Assembly (NCBI GenBank): GCA_913020705.1
Contig: CAJWBY010000091.1
Location: forward strand, 1-17,841
Length of the DNA stretch: 17,841 nt
Direction of reading: 5' to 3'
Source: an uncultured Colwellia sp.
GTDB lineage: Bacteria > Pseudomonadota > Gammaproteobacteria > Enterobacterales > Alteromonadaceae
Every line of letters begins with the position of its first letter. Position 1 is the first letter of the stretch. The notes beneath the pieces are model-generated. The model saw nothing but the letters and a program-made list of their open reading frames with translations. It ran no database searches and had not been told where the DNA came from. Made by a program: the position numbers and the translations under genes. Below are positions 7,732 through 15,703 of this stretch, piece after piece.

Positions 7732-8565
7732 TTAGGCAATTTCACCAAACTTCCCTAATTGATAATCGGTTATCGCTTGTCGAAGTTCTTTTTCAGTATT
7801 CATCACAAATGGTCCCATGTGAGCAATTTTTTCGTTAATTCTATTACCCACTAAAATCAATGCTCCCGCACCATGCTGTGAAGCAGTAATAGACATTGCT
7901 TGTTGCGAATCAACGATAGCCATTTGTCCTGTATTTAAACGAGGGGAGATAAAACTACCGGTGTGAACATATACTAATACTTGTTCAGCCCCAGACAAAT
8001 CCAACTCAGCTTTAGCGTTATTATCAAGTGTCATATCTGCTATTGCCCCATTAGCTGCCAACCCCGTTAACGGTGATGAATCAGTGTTACCACCAAATGT
8101 CCAATGGCCTGCAAGTAATTTTAGGCTTGCACCTGTTTCATTCGTTAATACAGGTAAACGGGTAGAATCTTGGTAGCGCGCCGGACGTAACTTATCTTTT
8201 GCTGGCATGTTTAACCATATTTGAAAACCATGCATGCTTTCATCTTCATCCACCATGGGCATTTCGGAATGTACTACGCCATAACCTGTACTCATCCATT
8301 GTACATTACCAGGCGTTATTGTCGCTTTATTGCCAAGTTGATCTTGGTGTTCAAAACTTCCTTTTATCATATAAGTGAATGTCTCAATACCACGATGAGG
8401 ATGCGCAGGAAAACCGCCCATGAAATCACTTTTTTGATCAGACTTTAATTCATCAAACATTAAATATGGGTCAAAATATTTACCGGTAAAGTCAGCGATA
8501 CGTGAAATTTTCACACCATCACCATCTTGAGTCGGCTCCGAATTAAATGTATTCAATATAATCAT
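7732..8565 (-). CDS. Pirin family protein (YhaK-like)
   Basis: Bicupin protein of 277 residues. The N-terminal cupin keeps the pirin metal ligands: His55 and His57 in AHPHRGIETF, His99 and Glu101 in VVHSEM, plus GNVQWMSTGYGVVHSE, a pirin signature. The C-terminal cupin ends with HMGPFVMNTEKEL, also typical. Bacterial pirins bind iron, and some are quercetinase-like or redox sensors. The exact activity here is unknown. I chose the ATG at 8565 rather than the frame opening at 8598 because AGGAG stands 5-9 bases before it. It is the last gene of a minus-strand unit (22 bp after the hydroquinone reductase gene), and this context matches E. coli yhaK near yqjG and yqjF. Confidence 0.92.
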   Translation of the reverse strand: MIILNTFNSEPTQDGDGVKISRIADFTGKYFDPYLMFDELKSDQKSDFMGGFPAHPHRGIETFTYMIKGSFEHQDQLGNKATITPGNVQWMSTGYGVVHSEMPMVDEDESMHGFQIWLNMPAKDKLRPARYQDSTRLPVLTNETGASLKLLAGHWTFGGNTDSSPLTGLAANGAIADMTLDNNAKAELDLSGAEQVLVYVHTGSFISPRLNTGQMAIVDSQQAMSITASQHGAGALILVGNRINEKIAHMGPFVMNTEKELRQAITDYQLGKFGEIA

Positions 8566-8570
8566 ATTTT

Positions 8571-8575
8571 CTCCT
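8571..8575 (-). promoter_or_regulatory. Ribosome binding site deciding the pirin start
   Basis: AGGAG on the minus strand, 5 bases before the ATG at 8565. It rules out the longer frame that opens at 8598. Confidence 0.75.
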
Positions 8576-8587
8576 AAGTAACTTGAG

Positions 8588-9571
8588 TTAAACGCCAATT
8601 AGCTCTCGGTGATGAGGTACTGACCAGTCTTGGTTATGACCTGTAGGAACGATACCATAAGTGTTAATCGACTGATGACTCGCATAATAATGGCGTTTGA
8701 TATGAGCCATATTTACCGTTTTTGCGATGTTTGGTATTTGATACAACTCCAACATGTAATGATAAATATTATTGTACTCTTTGATCAATTTCAGATTACA
8801 TTTGAAATGCGTATGATAAACCGAGTCAAAACGAACTAGCGTTGGCCATAAACGCCAATCAGCTTCAGTCAACTCGTTACCCGTTAAATAGCGCTGCGTA
8901 GCAAGTTTGTCATCAAGTTGCTGCAAAGCATCAAATAAATGTTTAACATTTTCGTCATAAGCTGCTTGTGTACTAGCAAAACCAGACTTGTAAACACCGT
9001 TATTTATATTGTGATAAACCAATTCATTCACTTCATCTATATCTGATTTTAAATACTCAGGATAATAATCTACGCCATTACCCGTTAACGCATTAAAAGC
9101 AGAATTAAACATACGGATAATTTCTGACGATTCATTATTCACAATCACGTTTAACTTTTTATCCCACAACACAGGTACAGTAATAGGGCCGTTGTAGTCA
9201 GGCGCTTTTTCATAGTACCTTTCAAACATATACTCACTTGAATAAAGCGTATCCCCAGTAGTACCATAAAGCGCTTCAGAGTTATCATCATGCGAAAAGC
9301 TCCAACCGTATTCAAGCATATCTGGGTGAACCACACTCACCGTTATATAGTCTTCAAGACCCTTAAGCTGACGAAAAATTAAAGTACGATGTGCCCATGG
9401 ACATGCTAATGATACATAAAGATGGTAACGCCCTGCTTCTGCTTTAAATCCAGAATTTCCAGTTACCCCAGCACTACCATCAGCGGTGATCCAATTTCTA
9501 AATTGTGAATCTTTACGACGATACTCACCGTCTTTAATGCTGCTTTTCCAATTACTCTTTACTTTATTCAT
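8588..9571 (-). CDS. yqjG: Glutathionyl-hydroquinone reductase (YqjG/ECM4-type glutathione S-transferase)
   Basis: Cytoplasmic enzyme of 327 residues, full length for this group. It reduces glutathionyl-hydroquinones, freeing the hydroquinone and oxidised glutathione. The thioredoxin-like half carries the catalytic C57-P-W-A-H-R motif, followed by VSVVHPDML, the YSSEYMFERYY region and VPVLWDKK with NNESSEIIRMFN, all characteristic of the family. The helical C-terminal half includes TEADWRLWPTLVRFDSVYHTHFKCN, the most conserved block. GGAG precedes the ATG by about 9 bases. It is the second gene of the doxX-yqjG-pirin unit, 29 bp after the DoxX gene. The pairing with a DoxX protein and a YhaJ-like LysR regulator supports a role against quinones or nitroaromatics. 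Confidence 0.94.
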   Translation of the reverse strand: MNKVKSNWKSSIKDGEYRRKDSQFRNWITADGSAGVTGNSGFKAEAGRYHLYVSLACPWAHRTLIFRQLKGLEDYITVSVVHPDMLEYGWSFSHDDNSEALYGTTGDTLYSSEYMFERYYEKAPDYNGPITVPVLWDKKLNVIVNNESSEIIRMFNSAFNALTGNGVDYYPEYLKSDIDEVNELVYHNINNGVYKSGFASTQAAYDENVKHLFDALQQLDDKLATQRYLTGNELTEADWRLWPTLVRFDSVYHTHFKCNLKLIKEYNNIYHYMLELYQIPNIAKTVNMAHIKRHYYASHQSINTYGIVPTGHNQDWSVPHHRELIGV

Positions 9572-9600
9572 GTTGATTTACTCCGAGATATTTGGATAAA

Positions 9601-10041
9601 TTAAGATATTCTTTTCTCTAATAATTTATCTACAGAAAACTTACCTGCACCGCTAATCATCAAAGCAACAGATATAGCCAGCAAGGCCAACGCAAACTCA
9701 TATCCGTTCGCACTCATAAATAAACCATTAACAAAGTGCACACTAAAAATAGCAACCAACATAGTTACAGCTAGCATTAATGCTGCAGGACGTACCATTA
9801 AGCCAATTAATAAGGCAATGCCACCGAAAAACTCCGCACTACCTGCGAGCAATGCCATTTGATAACCTGGCTCAATGCCTATCGATGCCATCCATTGACC
9901 TGTTCCCTCTAGGCCATAACCGCCAAACCAAGCAAATAGTTTTTGGGCTCCATGTGCGATAAAAATAATGGCTGCAGGGATCCTAAGTGCCAAAGTATCG
10001 AAACCCGCGTTTGTTGATAGTATTTTGTTTAAGTTAGACAT
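9601..10041 (-). CDS. DoxX family membrane protein (YqjF-like)
   Basis: Inner-membrane protein of 146 residues with four predicted transmembrane helices (about 16-36, 61-81, 86-107 and 113-131). The start LALRIPAAIIFIAHGAQKLFAWFGG is the DoxX signature, and GSAEFFGGIALLIGL marks the second helix. Family members are linked to respiratory or thiol redox functions; a biochemical role for YqjF is not settled. AAGGAA lies 8 bases before the ATG. First gene of the unit, with a TATAAT box upstream and a dyad typical of LysR binding, so it is probably activated by the divergent regulator as E. coli yqjF is by YhaJ. Confidence 0.9.
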   Translation of the reverse strand: MSNLNKILSTNAGFDTLALRIPAAIIFIAHGAQKLFAWFGGYGLEGTGQWMASIGIEPGYQMALLAGSAEFFGGIALLIGLMVRPAALMLAVTMLVAIFSVHFVNGLFMSANGYEFALALLAISVALMISGAGKFSVDKLLEKRIS

Positions 10042-10083
10042 AATTAATTTCCTTAATATTCATTGTATTTGATTGTTGAAACC

Positions 10084-10089
10084 ATTATA
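10084..10089 (-). promoter_or_regulatory. -10 box of the doxX-yqjG-pirin unit
   Basis: On the minus strand it reads TATAAT, 43 bases before the DoxX start. No good -35 hexamer stands 17 bases upstream (TATTAA), which fits an activator-dependent promoter. Confidence 0.55.
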
Positions 10090-10120
10090 TTTAATGGCCC
10101 CTCTAATTAATAACGGTAAT

Positions 10121-10141
10121 AACTGAACTATTAATTCAGTT
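10121..10141. promoter_or_regulatory. Putative LysR-type regulator binding site
   Basis: AACTGAA (10121-10127) and TTCAGTT (10135-10141) form a perfect 7-bp inverted repeat with a 7-base centre. It contains the T-N11-A form of LysR sites. Its centre is about 54 bases before the start point predicted from the TATAAT, and its edge is 11 bases from the lysR ATG, so it could both activate doxX and control lysR. Confidence 0.62.
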
Positions 10142-10152
10142 TATTTGAAGTA

Positions 10153-11061
10153 ATGATTTCACCTATAACACTTGACGCTTTAAAAGTTCTTGAAGCAATA
10201 GAACGTAAGCAAAGTTTCGCCGCTGCAGCAGAAGAACTATTTCGCGTTCCCTCTGCAATTTCGTACACCATTAATAAACTTGAAGATGATTTAGGTATTG
10301 CGTTATTTGACCGCAGCAAGCGTAAAGCCGAATTAACCCCAGTAGGAAAAATGATTGTTGAGCAAGGACGATTAATATTAAATGCCACCGATGAACTTAC
10401 TCATATGGCTAAACAGTCTGCCAGTGGTTGGGAGCTTGAGTTAAGAATTTGTATAGATTCAATTTTAAAATTCACACCATTTTATTCACTTATCGCACAG
10501 TTTCAAAAAGAGTATCCTTGGATCGATATTCGCTTAACTGAAGAGGTTTTTGGTGGGACTTGGGATGCATTAAATAGTGGGCGATGTGACCTTATGATAG
10601 GTGGAGAAGGAGATACTTCAGGAAGTGAATTTACTTCTCATCATATTGGTTCAATTGATTTCATATTCGCAGTAAATGCATCTCACCCTCTGTGTAATGA
10701 GCAACAACCTATTACTAATTTAATGATAAAAAAATATCCATCTATTGTCGTTGCTGACAGTTCTCGTGACTTACCCACCCGTTCGGTTGGTTTACTTGAC
10801 GGACAGGCTAGGATCACCGTGCCTAACATTGAGAAAAAAATAGAAGCCCATTGCAAGGGAATTGGCGTTGGCTATTTACCAGCTCATCGCATTACTCGTG
10901 AAGTAAACTCTGGAGAGTTAGTCGCTTTATCATTAAAAGGCCGTGAAAATAGACAGCATGATTTATACATTGCTTGGGGGAAAAGAAATAAAGGTAAAGC
11001 ACTTGCGTGGTTTGTAAATAAACTACAACAAATGGATATGAATGAATTATTGGATCATTAA
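10153..11061 (+). CDS. yhaJ: LysR-family transcriptional regulator (YhaJ-like)
   Basis: Protein of 302 residues, the usual LysR length. Residues about 5-63 are the winged helix-turn-helix (ALKVLEAIERKQSFAAAAEELFRVPSAISYTINKLEDDLG, ALFDRS), and the rest is the periplasmic-binding-like effector domain. It is divergent from DoxX, hydroquinone reductase and pirin genes, the same partners as E. coli YhaJ, which activates yqjF in response to dinitrotoluene breakdown products. The YhaJ assignment rests on sequence style and this synteny. The ATG has no good ribosome site (GAAG is too close), so expression may be low, as is common for LysR genes. Confidence 0.88.
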   Translation: MISPITLDALKVLEAIERKQSFAAAAEELFRVPSAISYTINKLEDDLGIALFDRSKRKAELTPVGKMIVEQGRLILNATDELTHMAKQSASGWELELRICIDSILKFTPFYSLIAQFQKEYPWIDIRLTEEVFGGTWDALNSGRCDLMIGGEGDTSGSEFTSHHIGSIDFIFAVNASHPLCNEQQPITNLMIKKYPSIVVADSSRDLPTRSVGLLDGQARITVPNIEKKIEAHCKGIGVGYLPAHRITREVNSGELVALSLKGRENRQHDLYIAWGKRNKGKALAWFVNKLQQMDMNELLDH

Positions 11062-11204
11062 GCTCAAATAATCGTCAGTTATACAAAAAATTACACTTAG
11101 CTACAAAACCAAACATTTACTGTACAAAAGTGGTGTAGTCAGTTTCTTAGCACTCCCTTAATATATCAACTCTCCCAAGCAATTATTATTAAGGAAATAT
11201 TGAA

Positions 11205-11675
11205 ATGCTACATAAATTAGAGCCTATAAACGGAGTTTCAATATATAACAATACAAAAGAAGCTTTCGCTGAAAAAACTTTACATCTTCTGACTCGGTTA
11301 TCAATCAATGTACTTTCATTATTCTACAAAGGTAAATCAATTGAATTGCAGGAGACGCCAGAAAATACCCAACACCTTCAATATGAAATTATTCATCTAG
11401 TGGGAGAGATTAATTTCAACAACTCTGCAGTTATGAAAAAGAAATTATTAAACGTAATATCTGATCAAAAATCAGTTTTATTAGATTTTACAAAATTAAA
11501 TGTTATCGACAGTTCAGGAATAGCAACGCTGATTGAAATTTTTAATATTGCCGCTACAGCTGGCTTAAAACTACACATTGTTGGCGCCAATAATTTACCT
11601 TTGAAGATGTTAGAGTTAACTCAACTCAACAAAGTATTTACGTTATTTGATTCTATTCAAGATATAAAAGCATAA
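11205..11675 (+). CDS. STAS-domain protein (anti-sigma factor antagonist-like) with N-terminal extension
   Basis: Protein of 156 residues. Residues about 60-156 form a STAS domain with the signature NVIDSSGIATLIE, in which DSSG (102-105) holds the serine phosphorylated in RsbV/SpoIIAA-type antagonists. This domain is about half identical to the STAS protein at 15704-16027, and both end with MLELTxLNKVF-like and DIKA/EIKG sequences, so they are paralogues and may compete for the same partner. The first 55 residues (with an LLTRLSINVLSLFYKGK stretch) are extra, have no known domain that I recognise, and could be a short amphipathic or membrane-touching segment. AAGGAA is 8 bases before the ATG. 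It runs towards the phosphatase gene, 43 bp apart. Confidence 0.88.
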   Translation: MLHKLEPINGVSIYNNTKEAFAEKTLHLLTRLSINVLSLFYKGKSIELQETPENTQHLQYEIIHLVGEINFNNSAVMKKKLLNVISDQKSVLLDFTKLNVIDSSGIATLIEIFNIAATAGLKLHIVGANNLPLKMLELTQLNKVFTLFDSIQDIKA

Positions 11676-11718
11676 CCGCTACATTAAATTTAGTAAGTCA
11701 CTAAAACAATCAATGGGT

Positions 11719-12975
11719 TTATTGGAAAACTTCAATAGCGCACAGCGTTAAATCGTCACACAGCTCATCACTTTCATTGAAATTCGTTAATGCGTCTGCT
11801 ACATCATCTACTAAACAATGTGGGCACGCTTCTGCATCAATCAAAACTTTTTCTAAGCGATCAAAACCAAACTCTTCTTGTTTGGTATTTCTTGTTTCGA
11901 GCACTACATCAGTATAAAGAAAAATAATATCATGATGCATCACCTTAATTTCATGATTACTCCATTCGTACTCTTTCAAAACTCCTATTGGAATGTCTTT
12001 ACCTTGATCAAGTCTGATTAAAGTGTCACCTCTTTTGATAAAGCCATAAGGATGTCCTGCACAGGCATAACACAAAATTTTGGTTTCAGGATCATAAGAC
12101 ATAGTGATAGCAGTAATGAACTTACCGCGATTTTTACGAGTGAAAAAATGTGTATTAACGTACTCGATGACTTGTGCAGGTTTTGGAGTATCCCCTTCGG
12201 GTTTAAAGGTACGTAGAATGGCATCAAACATTGCTGCCTCAACCGCTGCACTTGGTCCATGTCCAGTAACGTCGGCAATCATCACACCAAACTTATGAGG
12301 TTCACCTTCAGGTTTATCTTTCGATAAACTTGTGACATCAAAATAATCACCACCCGCTTCTTTATAAACTTTAAATTTAAACGCTAATTCTATACCGGGA
12401 ATTGATAGATCTTCTTCTGGTAATAATAAATGCTGCAGTCGAGAAATTTCACTTAATTCTTGTTCTCGCCAATTAGTGATCTCTTGTAATTTTTTCTTTT
12501 CTTCAGCACGAGCAATGCTCAATACAGCAAAGTTTACTAATAGATTAAGCTTTGATAAATCAAGACTGTGGCTATCATTTTCGGCATCTAAAATTAGCAC
12601 CCAACGCTCAACCTTAGCATCGAGTAGAATTGGCAAAACTAAAACATCGTCATAGTTTGCTAAATCATCTTGAAATAATGCAGCACAGTGTTCTTTGTAG
12701 ACATGAGATGGGCTAGACATTTTTTGCCATTGCTCAATAAAGTTACCACGAAAAATACGTTGTTCATTTGAACGTTTTAGGATTTCAGCCACTTTATATA
12801 TTGGCTGGCTGTTAGGGTGACAATAGTTAGAAATTTGAAAATGATTATCATCCAAATTTAAACTATTTATCACCGCAATAGTACAATCACCAAGCTCAGT
12901 AGAAAGGATGCTTTGTAGAAAAGCTAATGAATTAGGGAAACCTTCAATCTGACTTAACTTAGTAAGGTGTGTCAA
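11719..12975 (-). CDS. GAF-like sensor and SpoIIE/RsbU-type PP2C serine phosphatase
   Basis: Protein of 418 residues. Residues about 12-155 look like a GAF-type sensor domain; 156-185 (ARAEEKKKLQEITNWREQELSEISRLQ) form a coiled-coil linker with the QHLLLPEE motif that precedes PP2C domains of this class; 195-418 are the phosphatase. Metal-binding motifs are intact: AGGDYFD (207-213), ADVTGHG (234-240), AGHP (306-309), YTDVV (354-358) and DDLT (407-410). Such enzymes dephosphorylate STAS antagonists, reversing a kinase of the RsbW type, and both are encoded in this operon. The start is TTG, supported by AAGGAAG six bases upstream. No in-frame ATG precedes the sensor domain. It is the last gene, 38 bp after mlaC. 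The GAF ligand is unknown. Confidence 0.93.
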   Translation of the reverse strand: MTHLTKLSQIEGFPNSLAFLQSILSTELGDCTIAVINSLNLDDNHFQISNYCHPNSQPIYKVAEILKRSNEQRIFRGNFIEQWQKMSSPSHVYKEHCAALFQDDLANYDDVLVLPILLDAKVERWVLILDAENDSHSLDLSKLNLLVNFAVLSIARAEEKKKLQEITNWREQELSEISRLQHLLLPEEDLSIPGIELAFKFKVYKEAGGDYFDVTSLSKDKPEGEPHKFGVMIADVTGHGPSAAVEAAMFDAILRTFKPEGDTPKPAQVIEYVNTHFFTRKNRGKFITAITMSYDPETKILCYACAGHPYGFIKRGDTLIRLDQGKDIPIGVLKEYEWSNHEIKVMHHDIIFLYTDVVLETRNTKQEEFGFDRLEKVLIDAEACPHCLVDDVADALTNFNESDELCDDLTLCAIEVFQ

Positions 12976-12981
12976 TACCGT

Positions 12982-12988
12982 CTTCCTT
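12982..12988 (-). promoter_or_regulatory. Ribosome binding site supporting a TTG start
   Basis: AAGGAAG on the minus strand, 6 bases before the TTG at 12975. The next in-frame ATG (residue 86) would remove most of the sensor domain. Confidence 0.7.
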
Positions 12989-13013
12989 TTAGGTAATAAA
13001 TTAGGATTAATTG

Positions 13014-13607
13014 TTAAGAAGGTTTAGCGGAAACTTTCTTTTTCAGTACTTCATTCAAACCGGCTAAACCGCTGCGCTTTAAAGTAGCTTTATAGTCATT
13101 AGTATAAGTACTTATCAAAGATACGCCTTCAGCAGAAAAATCGTAAATGCGCCATTGATCATTTCTAAGTAATAATTTGTAATTTACTGGGATCTTTTTA
13201 TCAGTTAATACAATGTTGGTATTAACCTTGGCATATTTGCCTTTTTTAATTTCTTCTTTTAGATATTCTACTTCTTCATTGTTGTATTGATTTAACAATG
13301 AAGCGTAAGTGTTCACAATAACTTGCGTGAAAAGTGAAATAAACTCTTGTTTGTCTTCTTTATTCGCTTTTTTCCAGTATCGCGAAACTACCCGTTGGGA
13401 AACTACGGGGATATCCATTTTGTTTTTCACTATTTCGGTAATACTGACTTTCTTTTCTTCAAGTGATAATGCTTTATTACCAGCAACGCTAACAAAAAGA
13501 TTAACAGCTTCTGTTAATGATGAGGTTGGTGTTCCCGTTTCAGCTTTTGAAACAAAAGAGCTAAAAGTACATAGGGTTAATAAAACTGTTATTAGTATAT
13601 TTTTCAT
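13014..13607 (-). CDS. mlaC: MlaC/Ttg2D-like periplasmic phospholipid-binding protein
   Basis: Secreted protein of 197 residues from the ATG at 13607, with a signal peptide MKNILITVLLTLCTFSSFVSKA and cleavage near residue 22. The mature part matches the MlaC family: VSQRVVSRYWKKANKEDKQEFISLFTQVIVNTYASLL and, later, NYKLLLRNDQWRIYDFSAEGVSLISTY, the family's most conserved block. MlaC proteins carry phospholipids across the periplasm between the outer-membrane complex and the MlaFED transporter. A GTG at 13625 would extend the N terminus by six residues, but the ATG gives the proper signal peptide and lies just after the mlaD stop. It sits between mlaD and the phosphatase gene, which is unusual for an mla operon. 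Confidence 0.9.
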   Translation of the reverse strand: MKNILITVLLTLCTFSSFVSKAETGTPTSSLTEAVNLFVSVAGNKALSLEEKKVSITEIVKNKMDIPVVSQRVVSRYWKKANKEDKQEFISLFTQVIVNTYASLLNQYNNEEVEYLKEEIKKGKYAKVNTNIVLTDKKIPVNYKLLLRNDQWRIYDFSAEGVSLISTYTNDYKATLKRSGLAGLNEVLKKKVSAKPS

Positions 13608-13611
13608 GGTT

Positions 13612-14070
13612 TTACTCGTTATCACTATCTGAACTAAAAATATATTTACTGACTAATTCTTCAATACTAATAGAAGATTCTGTTTCAATGATCTCATCAC
13701 CTGGTTTTAATATATCATCTGATGCACCAGGAGAAATTTTAACAAATTTATCACCAATAATTCCTGATGTTCTGATAGAAGCAATCGTATCTTCAGCTAA
13801 GATAACACCGCTATCAAATACAAAAACAGCCACAGATTCAAAGGTTTCTTTATCAAGTTCAATACTCGTTACTTTACCCGCTTTAACGCCGGCAATCTCT
13901 ATAAAAGCGCCCTCTTTTAAGCCTGAGCTACTGTCAAATTTTGCAACTAACTGATAACTGTCAGCAGAATAACCAGAAACACCAGCAATAGTTACCGAAA
14001 GATAAGCCATTGTACCCATGCCAAATAACATAAAGAGGCCTACAATAAAATTCACGTTCATTTTTTTCAT
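13612..14070 (-). CDS. mlaD: MlaD-like MCE-domain protein
   Basis: Protein of 152 residues, somewhat shorter than E. coli MlaD. One N-terminal transmembrane helix (about 8-28) anchors it in the inner membrane. The periplasmic MCE domain follows (about 38-116) with YQLVAKFDSSSGLKEGAFIEIAGVKAGKVTSIEL and IRTSGIIGDKFVKISPGA, both typical. MlaD forms the hexameric ring on the transporter that exchanges lipid with MlaC. The end, rich in acidic and serine residues, replaces the longer tail of canonical MlaD. AGGAAA precedes the ATG. It follows mlaE by 16 bp. Confidence 0.93.
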   Translation of the reverse strand: MKKMNVNFIVGLFMLFGMGTMAYLSVTIAGVSGYSADSYQLVAKFDSSSGLKEGAFIEIAGVKAGKVTSIELDKETFESVAVFVFDSGVILAEDTIASIRTSGIIGDKFVKISPGASDDILKPGDEIIETESSISIEELVSKYIFSSDSDNE

Positions 14071-14086
14071 AATATATTTCCTAAGC

Positions 14087-14896
14087 TCACAACATTAATG
14101 AGCTAACAATGTAATCAACAAATAACATTAATACAGCACTGAGCACTACGGCTTGCGTCGTTGCCTGACTCACCCCAACAGCACCAGACTGTTTTTGCTC
14201 AATGTGTAAATAAAAACCTTTAGACATACAAACAGTCATGATAACTAAGCCAAATAGAAATGACTTAACAATACCCATCCAAACATCATTCCAAACAATG
14301 GTATCAGCCATACCTACTAAAAATGCGCCATCGCTGACACCATGAATTAATACGCCTACAATATATCCGCCACCTATACCAAAAGTGTCAAACATTGCAG
14401 TAAGTAAAGGTACTGAAATTATTGCAGCGAGTAATCTTGGCAACATAACATAGTGAAAACTGTCGATAGCCATACAATCAAGCGCATCAAATTGTTGTTC
14501 ATTCCGCATAATGCCTATTTCAGCACAGGTCGCGGAGCCTACACGAGCAATAACCATAAGTGCTGCCATCACTGGACCTAACTCACGAATTAAGCTCATG
14601 GCAACCGCAGCCCCTAACAGATCAACGGAGCCGAAGCGGATCAATGTATCGTAAAACTGAAGTGCAACAACCATACCCGTAAAAAGCCCGGATATTAAAA
14701 TAAGGGGAACCGTTCTCGCGCCAATGAAAAGAAGTTGCTTGATTGTTTCCTCTAAGGGGAAACGGTACATCCACAATCTTGATAAGGTATTAAAAAGAAA
14801 AACGCCTAATCTACCTGAAGATTCAACAATGCCTAAACCTGAATCACCCAAATGTTCAATTTTCGTTTTAACTTTCGTCATAAATACGGTCAACAT
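14087..14896 (-). CDS. mlaE: MlaE-like ABC transporter permease
   Basis: Inner-membrane protein of 269 residues, the normal MlaE length, with about five to six membrane segments. The conserved LILISGLFTGMVVALQ, the LIRELGPVMAALMVIARVGSATCAEIGIM block and NEQQFDALDCMAID (the coupling helix that contacts the ATPase) identify the family. Together with MlaF and MlaD it forms the lipid-transporting core. The ATG at 14896 begins one base after the mlaF stop, and the GGGGAAAA used as ribosome site overlaps the end of mlaF. An internal ATG at 14881 lacks such a site. Confidence 0.94.
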   Translation of the reverse strand: MLTVFMTKVKTKIEHLGDSGLGIVESSGRLGVFLFNTLSRLWMYRFPLEETIKQLLFIGARTVPLILISGLFTGMVVALQFYDTLIRFGSVDLLGAAVAMSLIRELGPVMAALMVIARVGSATCAEIGIMRNEQQFDALDCMAIDSFHYVMLPRLLAAIISVPLLTAMFDTFGIGGGYIVGVLIHGVSDGAFLVGMADTIVWNDVWMGIVKSFLFGLVIMTVCMSKGFYLHIEQKQSGAVGVSQATTQAVVLSAVLMLFVDYIVSSLML

Positions 14897-14897
14897 G

Positions 14898-15701
14898 CTA
14901 ATTTTTCCCCGTAGTTAAACGTTTAATATATTCGTCCGCATCGAGATGTTCATCTCTAGCTCGGCGATTAATCATGTTTTGAATGCGTATATCTTTACTG
15001 TTTTTTATTTCATCTACGGTACCAGTAATCGCTATTTCGCCATCAAATAACACCGTAATTTTATCTGCAATTTTAAACGCACTCTCTAATTCATGAGTAA
15101 CAACGATGATAGTCATGTTCATGGCATCACGCAGTTTAAGAATTAATTCATCAAGCTCAACGGCAGTAACAGGATCAAGCCCTGCTGATGGCTCATCAAA
15201 AAAGAGTAATTTGGGATCCATTATCACCGCACGCGCCAAACCAGCGCGTTTTAACATACCACCCGAAAGCTCAGAAGGCATTAGATCTTCATAACCGGCT
15301 AAATTCATTAACTCAAGCTTTAACCGAGTCATGATATCAATAGTGTGTTCATCAAGTTTGGTATGATGCTGTAAAGGAAGCTTTATATTTTCGCCAACGG
15401 TCATCGAACTAAATAGTGCTCCTCCTTGAAAAGCTACACCCATTTTTTGTCGTAACTTTAACAGTGTTTTACGGTTAGCGTTAACCACATCAACACCATC
15501 AATAACAATACTTCCTGAAGTGGGCGTGAGTAGCGCTAACATGTGATTAAGTAATGTACTTTTACCCGAACCACTCCCCCCCATAATGACTCTAATTTCA
15601 CCTTTTTCTACAGAAAAATTAATGTCTTTAAGTATGTTGCGATCACCGTAATGTGTCACCAGATTTTTGACTTCAATAATGCTTTGATTACTTGACGTCA
15701 T
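14898..15701 (-). CDS. mlaF: MlaF-like ABC transporter ATP-binding protein
   Basis: Cytoplasmic ATPase of 267 residues that energises the MlaE permease. All ABC motifs are in place: Walker A GGSGSGKST (41-49), Q-loop Gln92 in VAFQGGALFSSMTVGEN (typical of MlaF), signature LSGGM (145-149), Walker B LLFFDEP (165-171) with Glu170, and the switch His203. In E. coli this subunit binds the STAS protein MlaB. Here the gene directly follows a STAS gene by two bases, suggesting that this STAS protein is its partner. AAAGGAT is the ribosome site. The C-terminal extension past the nucleotide-binding domain (about 235-267) fits MlaF. Confidence 0.95.
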   Translation of the reverse strand: MTSSNQSIIEVKNLVTHYGDRNILKDINFSVEKGEIRVIMGGSGSGKSTLLNHMLALLTPTSGSIVIDGVDVVNANRKTLLKLRQKMGVAFQGGALFSSMTVGENIKLPLQHHTKLDEHTIDIMTRLKLELMNLAGYEDLMPSELSGGMLKRAGLARAVIMDPKLLFFDEPSAGLDPVTAVELDELILKLRDAMNMTIIVVTHELESAFKIADKITVLFDGEIAITGTVDEIKNSKDIRIQNMINRRARDEHLDADEYIKRLTTGKN

Positions 15702-15703
15702 GA

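Noticed and set aside
11689..11705. TTTAGT/ACTAAA hairpin between the convergent STAS and phosphatase genes
   Set aside because: Only six weak pairs and no T run; not a convincing terminator.
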